Of a stretch of DNA of 64,000 nt, positions 37,501-47,200 are shown in pieces (within the stretch, counting starts at the first letter, position 1; each line of letters begins with the position of its first letter). The position numbers and the translations under genes were made by a program. The DNA is taken from positions 12,743,304-12,807,303 of the forward strand of contig NC_068360.1 of NCBI RefSeq assembly GCF_020536995.1, given 5' to 3'. A model generated the notes under the pieces. It was not told where the DNA came from and made no database searches. It worked only from the letters and a program-made list of their open reading frames with translations. The DNA is from Dreissena polymorpha (lineage: Eukaryota > Mollusca > Bivalvia > Myida > Dreissenidae).

Positions 37501-38261
37501 CGAACAGTCTCATCTTAACCCAGTATATTAACAATGTTGCCGGATTCAATATGTATTTCACGCAGTTTCCTTTTTTGCCATGGGTTATCACTCAGTCTCC
37601 GTATAACAACATTTATTCGCACAGTCTCCGTATTTCCATATAGGCATTCTCCGTATTGCAAAATGTTTTGCCGTTGCGATTGCCAGATCTGAACGGGCTC
37701 TGGCTTCCGGACTGGGTGAACCCAGACTTGGCGAGCTCAGGCGTTTTCAAGAAACCCTATCAGGCCAACTTCGATGGGGGGATTCATATCGCCAAGAGTG
37801 GAGTCTACCTCATGTATGCCCAGGTATGTATAGTTGAGCTTACTACGAAGTTCCATAATCCTTTTCCTGTAGGCGTGAACATTTTACGAACTCTTTTGAG
37901 ATTTTGTGTTAAAAGAGTAAAGAAAAAATGCATGCAACACTCTTGGTCAGTCGTGTATGATGTTTACACTATTTAATTTAAATTCTGGCAGTTATCCATA
38001 AAGAAAGGATTCGAAGTAATAAAGCAAACTGGCTCTGAGAAGACGGTGTTGATGGAGTGTTACATGGATCACATGTACACGCACCACTCCACTGAGACAT
38101 GTGTCTCCATCAGGCTTTACGTGAAGCCGGACGACACGGAGGACCGGATTTTCATCAAGGAGATGGAGGGAGCAGCGGGCGCCGTCTACGGGAGGGAATC
38201 CTCCGTGCTGGGGCTCATCAGAATAGACGACGTCCAGTCATTGTCGGCATTATTTGAATGA
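31098..38261 (+). CDS. TNF superfamily ligand B, EDA-like, complete five-exon gene
   Basis: Predicted 375-aa type II membrane cytokine. The exons are 31098-31535, 31879-32097, 34926-34989, 37687-37823 and 37992-38261. All junctions are GT/AG and the phases (0, 0, 1, 0) fit. In order: a 29-residue cytoplasmic tail, a membrane segment at about 30-52 (AVTICTCIVTLVAVAVVGAL), a coiled-coil-like stalk at about 57-120, a furin-type RQKR at 182-185, a lysine-rich linker (GDKGKKKGKNKKQ), then a TNF homology domain from about 220. Domain landmarks are LPAIQLVGGG, SGVYLMYAQ, a cysteine pair (MECYMD...ETCVS) and the C-terminal SSVLGLIRIDDVQ. The domain start, the linker-domain order and the cysteine placement resemble vertebrate ectodysplasin A. 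The product should act as a trimer on a TNF receptor after proteolytic release. The weakest points are the exon 1 donor (gtg|gtaggt) and a possible missed exon in the 2.8-kb intron 2. Confidence 0.85.
31879..32097 (+). CDS. Ligand B exon 2: furin site and basic linker
   Basis: 73 codons, phase 0 to 0, acceptor tttacag and donor cag|gtatga. LLLRQKR|SDAV is a consensus furin cleavage site (R-X-K-R). The 30 residues after it are rich in Lys/Arg (AKRPKVTKTQGDKGKKKGK), like the heparan-sulphate-binding stretch after the furin site in APRIL. In EDA this position carries a collagen-like segment. Confidence 0.85.
32098..34925. other. Ligand B intron 2
   Basis: 2.8 kb, AT-rich. The 34040-34560 part holds decayed repeats with 'aaggtca(a)' and 'ataacttc' phrases. 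No additional in-phase exon was recognised. Confidence 0.5.
34926..34989 (+). CDS. Ligand B exon 3: start of the TNF homology domain
   Basis: 21 codons plus one base (phase 0 to 1), reading MRLPAIQLVGGGPVSPRQDK. PAIQLVG matches the first strand of TNF domains (PA-x-HL-x-G). The acceptor follows a good pyrimidine tract (cttctattacag). Confidence 0.7.
35337..36235. repeat. 53/63-bp minisatellite, about 16 copies, in ligand B intron 3
   Basis: The unit is ggatatgcattcattcaaac then accgcattgctatgtgcatt and cactctcccatag. A longer variant replaces the end with cactcttaattaatatcccc plus atacgg and becomes predominant in the 3' half. Confidence 0.95.
36422..37520. repeat. 29-bp minisatellite, about 38 copies, in ligand B intron 3
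   Basis: The unit is tatccgaacagtctcattat then cgccctatg (29 nt). Since 29 is not a multiple of 3, a stop-free unit cycles through all three frames and yields open frames of up to 288 codons that are not genes. The array ends about 165 bp before exon 4. Confidence 0.96.
37687..37823 (+). CDS. Ligand B exon 4: first half of the TNF domain
   Basis: Phase 1 to 0. Contains LNGLWLPDWVNPDLASSGVF and ends GGIHIAKSGVYLMYAQ, the strongly conserved G-x-Y-x-x-Y-x-Q strand of TNF ligands. A donor cag|gtatgt follows. Confidence 0.9.
37992..38261 (+). CDS. Ligand B exon 5a: proximal terminal exon
   Basis: 89 codons plus tga, phase 0. A cysteine pair flanks MDHMYTHHSTET, and the exon ends SSVLGLIRIDDVQSLSALFE. 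Competes, by phase and homology, with the distal exon at 39049-39330. Confidence 0.9.
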   Translation, partial: LSIKKGFEVIKQTGSEKTVLMECYMDHMYTHHSTETCVSIRLYVKPDDTEDRIFIKEMEGAAGAVYGRESSVLGLIRIDDVQSLSALFE

Positions 38262-38508
38262 GCTTGACAGATTATCGCGTGTGTGCGTGTGTTTGCTCAT
38301 AACAGTGCTGGTGCCATGCGTCTTACACTTAGCACATGCAGCGATAGCCATATCCTTTGGCCAAACAACAGTTGGTCTTCTATAGACTAATCGATCAAGT
38401 GCATTGAGGAATTTGCACAACTTACCCGTATTGTGCTAGAAAGCTCTTCCACTCGTATGAATAGTTGTGCAATATAGTTTTATGAATACTCAGCAATCAT
38501 CATCGTAC

Positions 38509-38514
38509 AATAAA
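38509..38514 (+). terminator. Predicted poly(A) signal for ligand B (exon 5a form)
   Basis: AATAAA lies 248 nt after the stop at 38261 and before the distal exon 5b, as an alternative-terminal-exon model requires. Confidence 0.45.
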
Positions 38515-39048
38515 GCACACTCACATGCTGCCCGACTCTTCTACAAATATTTACCGTTCAATACTGTTTTATGAAGATTTCTACGAATATCAACGGCCAC
38601 TGTGCAAGGATAGTCAACGAATGCTCACGAGAAAGAATAGCAATGTAATTGACGTCGAACTTAATGGCAATGACATTTATATACTTTACTTTCTCTGATT
38701 TCTGTATAAAAAAATATCGTTTGCAATATGTTAATATATGTTTTCACAACGATCGATAATAGGTATATGATGTATAGAAATGAATGCGAATGTTGAGTTG
38801 AATATATTATTATGAATTATTAATGTGTATACATGTTTAGTGGATAGTAAATAAGTTATTTATGTAAATATAATTTCTCTATTTGACTTTTGATTAAAAT
38901 GCGTTGATTTATGTAAAAATGCATTTGCAGAAACCTACCATTTGTGAAGGGTTGATATCTTTAATTTTAAAATGCTCCTATTTTTAACATGTGCTGTTTT
39001 TGTATCGTTAAGAAATCCAGTTGCTCGAGCCCTCCACTATTGTTTCAG

Positions 39049-39330
39049 ATTACGCTCACTCACCAGAACAAGATAGGTTATCATGTGTTGAGAGGCACCC
39101 AGGACCAGCGGGAAATCCTCACCACGTGCACGCACATCACCAGCTATATCCGGCCCAGCAGTGAGACCACCGACGACAGGCCGGATCCTGCGTCATGCAC
39201 CACCATCAAAATAGTCAAGCTTTACGAGAATGATAAAGTTTTTATTGAAGAGATCCCATCAAATACTGCAGCCAATTATTCCAAGACAACTAGCTTCTTT
39301 GGATTAATAAAAATTGACGACATCCAATGA
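39049..39330 (+). CDS. Ligand B exon 5b: alternative or duplicate TNF terminal exon
   Basis: 93 codons plus tga. The acceptor (ctattgtttcag) ends at 39048 and the phase is 0, identical to exon 5a. The peptide starts ITLTHQNKIGYHVLRG, has cysteines in TTCTHITSYI and PASCTTIKIV, and ends YSKTTSFFGLIKIDDIQ. This resembles the end of ectodysplasin (MSKHTTFFGAIRL) even more closely than exon 5a does. No second copy of exon 4 lies between 38262 and 39048, so the only upstream donor in phase visible here is exon 4 of ligand B. It could be a mutually exclusive terminal exon or the remnant of a duplicated gene. Confidence 0.82.
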   Translation: MTLTHQNKIGYHVLRGTQDQREILTTCTHITSYIRPSSETTDDRPDPASCTTIKIVKLYENDKVFIEEIPSNTAANYSKTTSFFGLIKIDDIQ

Positions 39331-39334
39331 ACTA

Positions 39335-39340
39335 AATAAA
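39335..39340 (+). terminator. Possible poly(A) signal of exon 5b
   Basis: AATAAA begins only 4 nt after the stop codon, implying a very short 3' UTR if used. Later hexamers are also possible. Confidence 0.3.
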
Positions 39341-40021
39341 AGAAACACCATTTTATTCCTGGGTACACCTGAGCACAATGGTTTTGCGGGACACAATTCT
39401 GTTAGTTTATTGACGTCTATTCTTTCAAATGGCATTCATACAACATGACTATAGAGGCTTGGAAAGTTGGAAACGTTGCTTTGGTTGCAAGTTTTGATTT
39501 GTTGTATGTGAAACATGTTCATCCACGTATGCGTTCAGTGTTTGCTAGCTTCGTGTTTGCAATCGTGATACATCGACTGTCTTCGCAATCCTCGAAATTA
39601 CGCAATAAATCGTTTGCTGATTCAGAGTGCCGTGTTTGATGAATTCGGTTTGTCGTTATACGCTGTATCGTCTGGACTAGCTGTACAGTGACCACTTGTA
39701 GACGACAGTTTGAAGACAGGCAAAACTGTAGTAGAGGGCGGAATCTGTTAAACGCGTGTCCATTTTCAGTACAATTGGAAGGTGTGTTTTGTTATTTTTT
39801 AAGCATATGCTAACCCATGTATACATAAAGTAGTACGTTTTTCATTATTATTTTATCAATGTCTCTCTCTTGGTCTTTGGAGAAATATAGGTGTTACAGG
39901 TATAATATTTAGGCTATTAGCAACATTTTTAAATTGGTGATTATGTTTGCCATTCTGCATAATAATATTATTTATATACGCTTATGTGTGTATAAGTTGT
40001 TTGAGATGAGTATCGATCGCA
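39341..40021. other. Intergenic, nothing recognised
   Basis: No supported exon. A 64-codon open frame at 39445-39639 lacks any domain. Confidence 0.4.
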
Positions 40022-40251
40022 TTTAAAGGGGCCTTTTTAAGTTTTGGTAAAGTAACACAATTAAAAAATATATTTTTCAGATTATCACATTTTCCGTGCA
40101 GATATGATATTTGTGAGGAAACAGTTATACTGAACATTTACCGTGCTCTAAAATATCCATTTTATTTTTTTTTAATAATTATATTTATCAATATAAATCA
40201 TTTAATGTAAAACTTCAGTACATGCCAAAATCTGTAAAAAGGTCCCTTTAA
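40022..40251. mobile_element. Short MITE-like element, TTTAAAGGGGCC ends
   Basis: The left end tttaaaggggcctttttaa is inverted at the right end (aaaaaggtcccttta). The interior phrases tttgtgaggaaacagt and actgaacatttaccgtgc match, from memory, a repeat common in bivalve genomes. There is no coding potential. Confidence 0.6.
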
Positions 40252-40614
40252 CAAACTTAAAAGACAAGCTAGGGGATGTTATCTTTGGTATGTAAAGCTG
40301 TTGTTAACTTTTGATCTCATGTTGCGTAGGGTTTTATTAATACATTAATGTACATATATGCCGGTTTATTATTTCTTATCATTATGTTCATTGAAATCTA
40401 AGCATTCACATGCTCGACCATATATAAGCTGCAGTAGTTTTGAAAATGCGTAATCTTTGGTATTTACCTTTCATGTGCATGTGTATTACTATGTCTGTGT
40501 CATTGTTTGCCAATATTGACAATGTGCAATATTAAAAGATTTTGTTTTGTACTTTTTTGAATGTTTTACGTGTTTTTTCCGCAATCATTTACGGAAAAAT
40601 ATATCTTTAGTCTT

Positions 40615-41550
40615 TAAATGAATGCAGTGAATATAAGGCAACAGAATGCATTCAGTGAATATAAGGCAACTTAATGCATGTAGTGAATATAAAGCAACAT
40701 AATGCATGTTGTGATTATAAGGCAACATAATGCATGCAGTGAATACAAGGCAACATAATGCATGCAGAGAATATAAGGCAACGTAATGCATGCAGTGAAT
40801 ATAAGGCAACATAATGCATTCAGTGAATATACGGCAACTTAATGCATGAAGTGAATATAAGGCCACAAAATGTATGTAGTGAATATAAGGCAACATAATG
40901 CATGCAGTGAATATAAGGCAACATAATGCATGCAGTGAATATAAGGCAACGTAATGCATGTAGTGAATATAAGGCAACATTATGCATGCAGTGAATATAA
41001 GGCAACATTATGCATGCAGTGAATATAAGGCAACGTAATGCATGCAGTGAATATAAGGCAACATAATGCATTCAGTGAATATAAGTCAACATAATGCATG
41101 CAGTGAATATAAGGCAGCATAATGCATGCAGTGAATATAAGGTAACATAATATATGTAGTAAATATAAGGCAACATAATGCATGTAGTGAATATAAGGCA
41201 ACAAAATGCATGTAGTGAATATAAGGCAACATAATGCATGTAGTGAATATAAGGCAACATAATGCATGTAGTGAATATAAGGCAACATAATGCATGCAGT
41301 GAATATAAGGCAACATAATGCATGCATTGAATATAAGGCAACGCAATGCATGCAGTGAATATAAGGCAACATAATGCATTCAGTGAATATAAGGCAACAT
41401 AATGCATGTAGTGAATATAAGGCAGCATAATGCATGCAGTGAACATACGGCAACATAATGTATGCAGTGAATATAAGAAAACATAATGCATGTAGAGAAT
41501 ATAAGGTAACATAATAAATGCAGTGAATATAAGGTAACATAATGCAAATT
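40615..41550. repeat. 28-bp minisatellite, about 33 copies
   Basis: The unit is ataaggcaacataatgcatg then cagtgaat (28 nt), with g/t variation in gcatg(c/t)agt. Long minus-strand open frames are frame-cycling artefacts of a stop-free 28-bp unit. Confidence 0.96.
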
Positions 41551-43904
41551 CTCATATGAACTAAAGTGCAGCTTAAGTTTCAGCTACTTGAAACGCAGTT
41601 ATGTGACTTTTAACACATCAAGTTAAGTATGCACTTATCAAATAAATCTACATTGACAATTTATACCCGAGCTTTACATGGATACAAACCATTTTAAAAA
41701 GAACAGCACACCAAAATAAAATATATTTACAACCAAGGAAATTCACGATGCTTTTTTACAAGGGCTTGTTTTGGGATGGTTAACAATTCATGCATGATTA
41801 GTTAAAAATATTCAAGGGCTGTCACTCATCTGAACGTAATCACCATGGTGCAAGATCTGTACTTCTTAACAAACGAACCGACATCGTTGTTACTTTCGCA
41901 GCTGCAAGACCTAAGTAAAGGGGCTGACACAAGCTATTTGATTATATAGGCTAAGGCAATTTTTAATAAGCTCGCATTTGGCGAACTCAGTAACCTTTTT
42001 CTATGCGATGTTTAAATAATTTAAAGGGTTTGAGATCTTTTCATCAGATGCGGCAACACTTGAAACACATAAATGATAAATCTTCAAAGTTTCTTACACC
42101 GCTGTGGCGTCCGTTAATTATGAGGACTGCATGGTTGCAAAATGACAGTTGTTATTGTTCAGTATAAGAATACGAAGCCAATTTAAACGCTAAAAATGTT
42201 TGCAAAATGGTTTAATATGAACATAGACAACGGCTGCATTACGCGGTATACATGGCAAGAGATAAAAGAGAATAAATAATGTTCGACAGGTACCTGTGTC
42301 AAGTCACTTTAGGAAATTGTATAATTGCATGACAAGTTTAAAATATGTGCTATTATTTTCCGCACTAAGCTCCTGTAGGTCGCGTAAAAGTTAAACTAAG
42401 GTTCAAGTGGATGCAGATCTAAAGAGCACACGACCGTTTCAGGAATAATTATTGCTCTTGTAATTAATAATTCCTTTATCATCAAAATACTATTTATTGT
42501 AAACGGTCGTAACGCATCTATCCGCAATCGGTACAGTGCAGGTCGTGTGTTGCATAAGAAAGGCGTAGGCTGATATTGATAATGAAACCGTCTGGTTAAA
42601 ATATTAGCAATGTAAATAAGTTATAACAAACAAGAGCCTTCAGAGTGGACTGCCAGGCGCTGCATACTGCTACCGTTTGATGCGAAATCGAACAAGTCAA
42701 CAAACTAATTCTCCTGGTTCTACTTAAGGAAAACCCTATGAAAAAGAATGTTTAAACTTAAATGAATATGAATTGATTACCTTAATATTTTGCTATATCA
42801 ACCTTTACTGTGTTATATAATAGAGGAATAAGAATATTCGACATAAGAAAAGCAGTAAGTAAACAAATCAATTGTTTTTCAATGAACCTAAAAAGAAACG
42901 TTAGTTGGAATTTACACCGCCTGCGTCTATGTAGTCAACTTAATTAATAAGTTAGTGTGTTGATGGTATTTTCCTTTCGAGCCATTCACAATTTTGAAAC
43001 CAGTATTTTGCATTGCGTGTGCTCCAATTAGACATGTATTTTAAGCATTTTAAAGCATTTTTATCACTTACATCTGTATAATATCGTCAACCCAAATACC
43101 GCTCCAAAGTGTGTTTTACGGCAAAGATGCCTTTCGTTGAACTGAAGAAGGATCAGGCAAGAATACAAGACGGATATTTCATAGCTTTTGTCATACATAA
43201 ACATCTGATAATACTTATAAGCAAACAGAATGTCAGATATGTATGAAAACATTTTATTCACACACAAGTCGTACACATTTTGGTTTCTGGACTGATAGGC
43301 CTACAGGTTGCGTTGCTTAATTTAGGTGCACAGCCATCATGCGAGCAAAGGCTCGGTGTAATGACAGCTACACTACAACGATTATAAGGAGTAAGACTTG
43401 CAGTAAAGAATGTTGGTGCAAACATCGTTCAATTTTCTTTTGCCTTAGAAAGCATACATTCTTACGAGTTCATTCGGCAAATAATACTGCGAGAGATGTT
43501 AGCGCACTAAAAATGCGCAATATCAATTCGTGATACTTAACGAAATACCAAATTTAAGTCAACTGCCCCTTTAATGTTAATTGTTATGTTATAAATCTTG
43601 GTAAAGTACACTGAGAAAGTAGAGAGTACTCAAATGCTGGCTAAAGCTAGCACTATGCATTTTAAACTGTGACGTAACCGACGGTATTTTTTTTGTAAGG
43701 AAATGAATTGTTGTCGTTTCTATCGCCTGAGCTTATAGGTGTCGACAAATACAAACAATATGATTGGATTATCTAACTACGCATTTGTCTGATTGTGATC
43801 GAGTACTTAACAACGGCCGGGCTGTATCGCCCTCAGTTATACGGGAGCTAGTGCATACGACGGCGGTGAAGAATGTGACAGCCTTAACGACAATCACAGT
43901 GGAC
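41551..43904. other. Intergenic and upstream region of ligand C
   Basis: AT-rich sequence with no recognised feature. No TATA box was identified before the ATG at 43905. The frame of exon 1 is open back to a tga at 43761-43763 without an earlier ATG. Confidence 0.4.
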
Positions 43905-44243
43905 ATGCACAGCTCTGCTCATCCGGAAATGGACTCAACAGTGTCAAAATGCCTTAACATTCAGAAGGACACGCACGCATGCAGGGATCTGATCATTGGA
44001 ATGGAAGGCGTCAAATCAGAAAGCTTACATCGCCGATTGTGCAGCCGTTTCGCAGGAGTCTTTTGGTGCCGGAGTGTCGTCATCTCAATGCTGCTCGTAT
44101 CGTTCATCTCGCACCTGCTGTTGCACGTGCAGCTCGGCGAGGTGCGCGAGGTGGTCCGGGTGCAGCGGGACAGGATAGAAGATCTGATGGAGGTCTCACA
44201 CATACTACTCAATGAGGACACGGGCTTGATGCCGTCATTCAAG
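43905..44243 (+). CDS. Ligand C exon 1: cytoplasmic tail, membrane segment, stalk
   Basis: 113 codons, phase 0 at donor aag|gtatgc. Cysteines flank the membrane segment (RRLCSRF, FWCRS). The stalk EVREVVRVQRDRIEDLMEV has heptad character that could pre-assemble trimers. Confidence 0.82.
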
Positions 44244-47200
44244 GTATGCACACAGTCGGAGTCTGTCTTGGTACTAACCTGGTAATAGTATGATGGATAG
44301 AGCTGCCGTTGAATGCTTATAATTGAATACTAATTGTTAACTCTAAAACTTCATAATATATCCTCAGAACAAGCTTATGTTGAATAAACCAGCATACTTC
44401 GACTAGTTTTATTTATCTATTTATTTATTTTTCATCAAGTAATTTATTTCATTTGTTGATTTATGTCATTATCCTTTTTACAGATTATCTATTACATTAT
44501 TAATGTATAAACATATGTTATTATCCAAGTGATTTATTTTGATGTTTTGACAATTATTGATCTTTTTTAATGTTGCTGCAGACCAGATCTAAGCTAGAGT
44601 CGCAGGATCAGATTCAGAGATCCGGGACTTCTCGGAGTGAGTACACCTTCATATTAACATGCTTGATATAAGAACAAATGCATCACGCTGCATCAAAAGT
44701 ATATTGTATAATAAAGGCGACACTATTTTAACACTGTGCATGGTTTTTCAATACTGAAATAACACTTTATAAAGCAAAACACAATGTAGAGATATATAAA
44801 GCAATAAGCAATAACACAATGTAGAGATAAACAAATGGTATAGTCAGTTTTCGTTTTTTTCATTTATTCCTGCTTATTGAATAATTTAGTTTACACGTAT
44901 TTACATAATACAACAGATTCACATGTACGTAATATGTAACGCTTACTAATTATGAGGTCAATAAATCGCGTTTCAAAATCCAGAATTTCCGCTTGAAATG
45001 ACATACATAAATATTGCAAAAAAAACAACACTAGAATGTCAGCTTGAAATGGTCATACGAAAATAATGGGAAAAACAACCGATTTTCAATTTAAACTTCT
45101 TTTAAAAGAAGAAAAACCATTTCATGTGTAACCACGTTATGTGTTATTTATGTTTTATATTTTACATTAAGCATTTAAATACAAAAAAAACTAGTAGCGT
45201 TTCAAAATAAATACGATGGTTTGTTAAACGCTGATTCAATTCCATTATTTGGAAACCTTACTATCAATTACCTATATATGCTTATTATTTGGTTATATGA
45301 CGATATGCATAAAAAAACGTGTAATCAGTTGTTAACATCAATGGGTGAATTAGCAATAACCTGTCTTAAAAAGGCGTTGACAAATCGGTTTTAGTAAGTT
45401 ATAGATAAAACTATATTTGTAATAAATAATAAAAATAACAACATGGAAATGTTTTAGTAAGTTATAGATACAACTATATTTGTAATAAATAATAAAAATA
45501 ACAACATGGAAACCATATTCATTAGTAAATGTATAGGTCGTCGAATTACCATCTGTTTTGATATTGCACTTTTTTGAACATATACAGTAGGACGATATCA
45601 TTTAAACGTATGTTTATTGCTATTGGTCGGTGTACCCGGATTCGTATTGGGTTTATGTGCTTTACACACAATCAGTGAGTTCAATCTCCGTAGGGGCCAG
45701 ACAGAAGCGCCACGTGCCAGCCAGTCCGAACTTCTTCTTCCGTGGGCGGTCTGGTGTCAATCCCAGCACAAGAGGTAAGTCTACAAATCAACTACCTCTT
45801 TCGTATTAACATTGCAACTGAGATACGCAATTATAATAAAAAGAAAGGATAATACAATTATGTATAACGTTACAACACATATCTACAGTTAAAACAATTT
45901 ACTAGGAGAGTTAACCGTTTGTGTTGCCCATTATTTGTAGTCGGGTATGTTTATATTAATAACCAGATTAACATGTTCAACGAGGTAACGTACATTAAGT
46001 ATTTTTCAAAAAACATGTACGTATGGATTTCAAACAAGCGCGTTAAAATACAAAATGTCATAAGCTGTGAAACATTCCGACCAAACGTTGTCTTGACAGC
46101 CATTGAGGTTGATTGTTTGTGAAGCCGTGATTTTCATTATTGCTTATTCTAAGAGCAATACCACGAATCCGTATGTTGCTATATATTAGTCGTTATACGA
46201 CATGTTAAGATCTCAAAGGTCGTTATGTGGCATGTTTAGTTAAGAAATGCCGTTGTGGGTCACTGCACTGTCCCATAGGTCGTTATGCGGCTTGTAAATG
46301 TCTCACAGGTCGTTATGCGGCATGTTAAGGTCTCAATGCGTTATGCAGCATGTTAAGGTGTCATAGGTCGTTGTGCGTTATGTTATAGTCTCACAGGTCG
46401 TAGTGCGTCATATTAAGGTCTCACAGGTCGTTATGCGTCATGTTAAGGTCTCACAGGTCGTTATGCGGCATGTAAAGTTCCAAGAGGTCGTTATGCGGCA
46501 TGTTACGGTCTCACAGGTTGTTATGCGTCATGTTAAGGTCTCACAGGTCGTTGTGCGGCATGTAAAGGTCTCATGGGTCGTTATGCGGCATATTAAGGTC
46601 TCACAGGTCGTTGTGCGGCATGTTAAGGTCTCACATGTCGTTATGCGGCATATTAAGGTCTCACAGGTTGTTATGCGGCATGTTAAGGTCTCATGGGTCA
46701 TTATGCGGCATGTTAAGGTCTCACAGGTCGTTATACGGCATGTTAAGGTCTCAAAGGTCGTTATGCGGAATATTAAGGTCTCACGGGTCGTTATGCAGCA
46801 TGTTAATGTCTCACAGGTCGCTGTGCGGCATGTTAATGTCTCATCGGTCGTTATTCGGCATGTTAGGTCTCACAGGTCGTTGTGTGTCATGTTGAGGTTT
46901 CACAGGTCGTTATGCGGCATGTTAAGGTCTCACAGGTCGTTGTACGTCATGTTAAGGTCTCACGGGTTGTTATGCGGCATGTTGAGGTCTCACAGGTCGT
47001 TATGCGGCATGTTAAGGTCTCACAGGTCGTTGTACGTCATGTTAAGGTCTCACGGGTTGTTATGCGGCATGTTAAGGTCTCACAGGTTGTTATGCGGCAT
47101 ATTACTTTGTAAATGTTCAAAATGTCGTTATTCGGCATGTTATGTTTCCAGAGGTCGTTATGCGGTATTTTTATGTCCCAGAGGTTGTTATGATTAGGTA

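Noticed and set aside
36392-37531. Overlapping open frames of up to 288 codons (YPNSLIIALCIRT repeats)
   Set aside because: A stop-free 29-bp unit cycles through three frames. The array lies inside an intron of ligand B.
40585-41555. Minus-strand frames of up to 191 codons (HYVALYSLHALCC repeats)
   Set aside because: Frame-cycling artefact of the 28-bp minisatellite.
43961-44251. Minus-strand and second-frame ORFs over ligand C exon 1
   Set aside because: Shadows of the exon encoding the membrane segment and stalk. The chosen frame is the only one that chains to the downstream exons.
46373-47197. 274-codon frame of RHVKVSQVVM repeats
   Set aside because: It is the 30-bp minisatellite within ligand C intron 3. 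There is no start context or domain, and it would overlap a well-supported intron.
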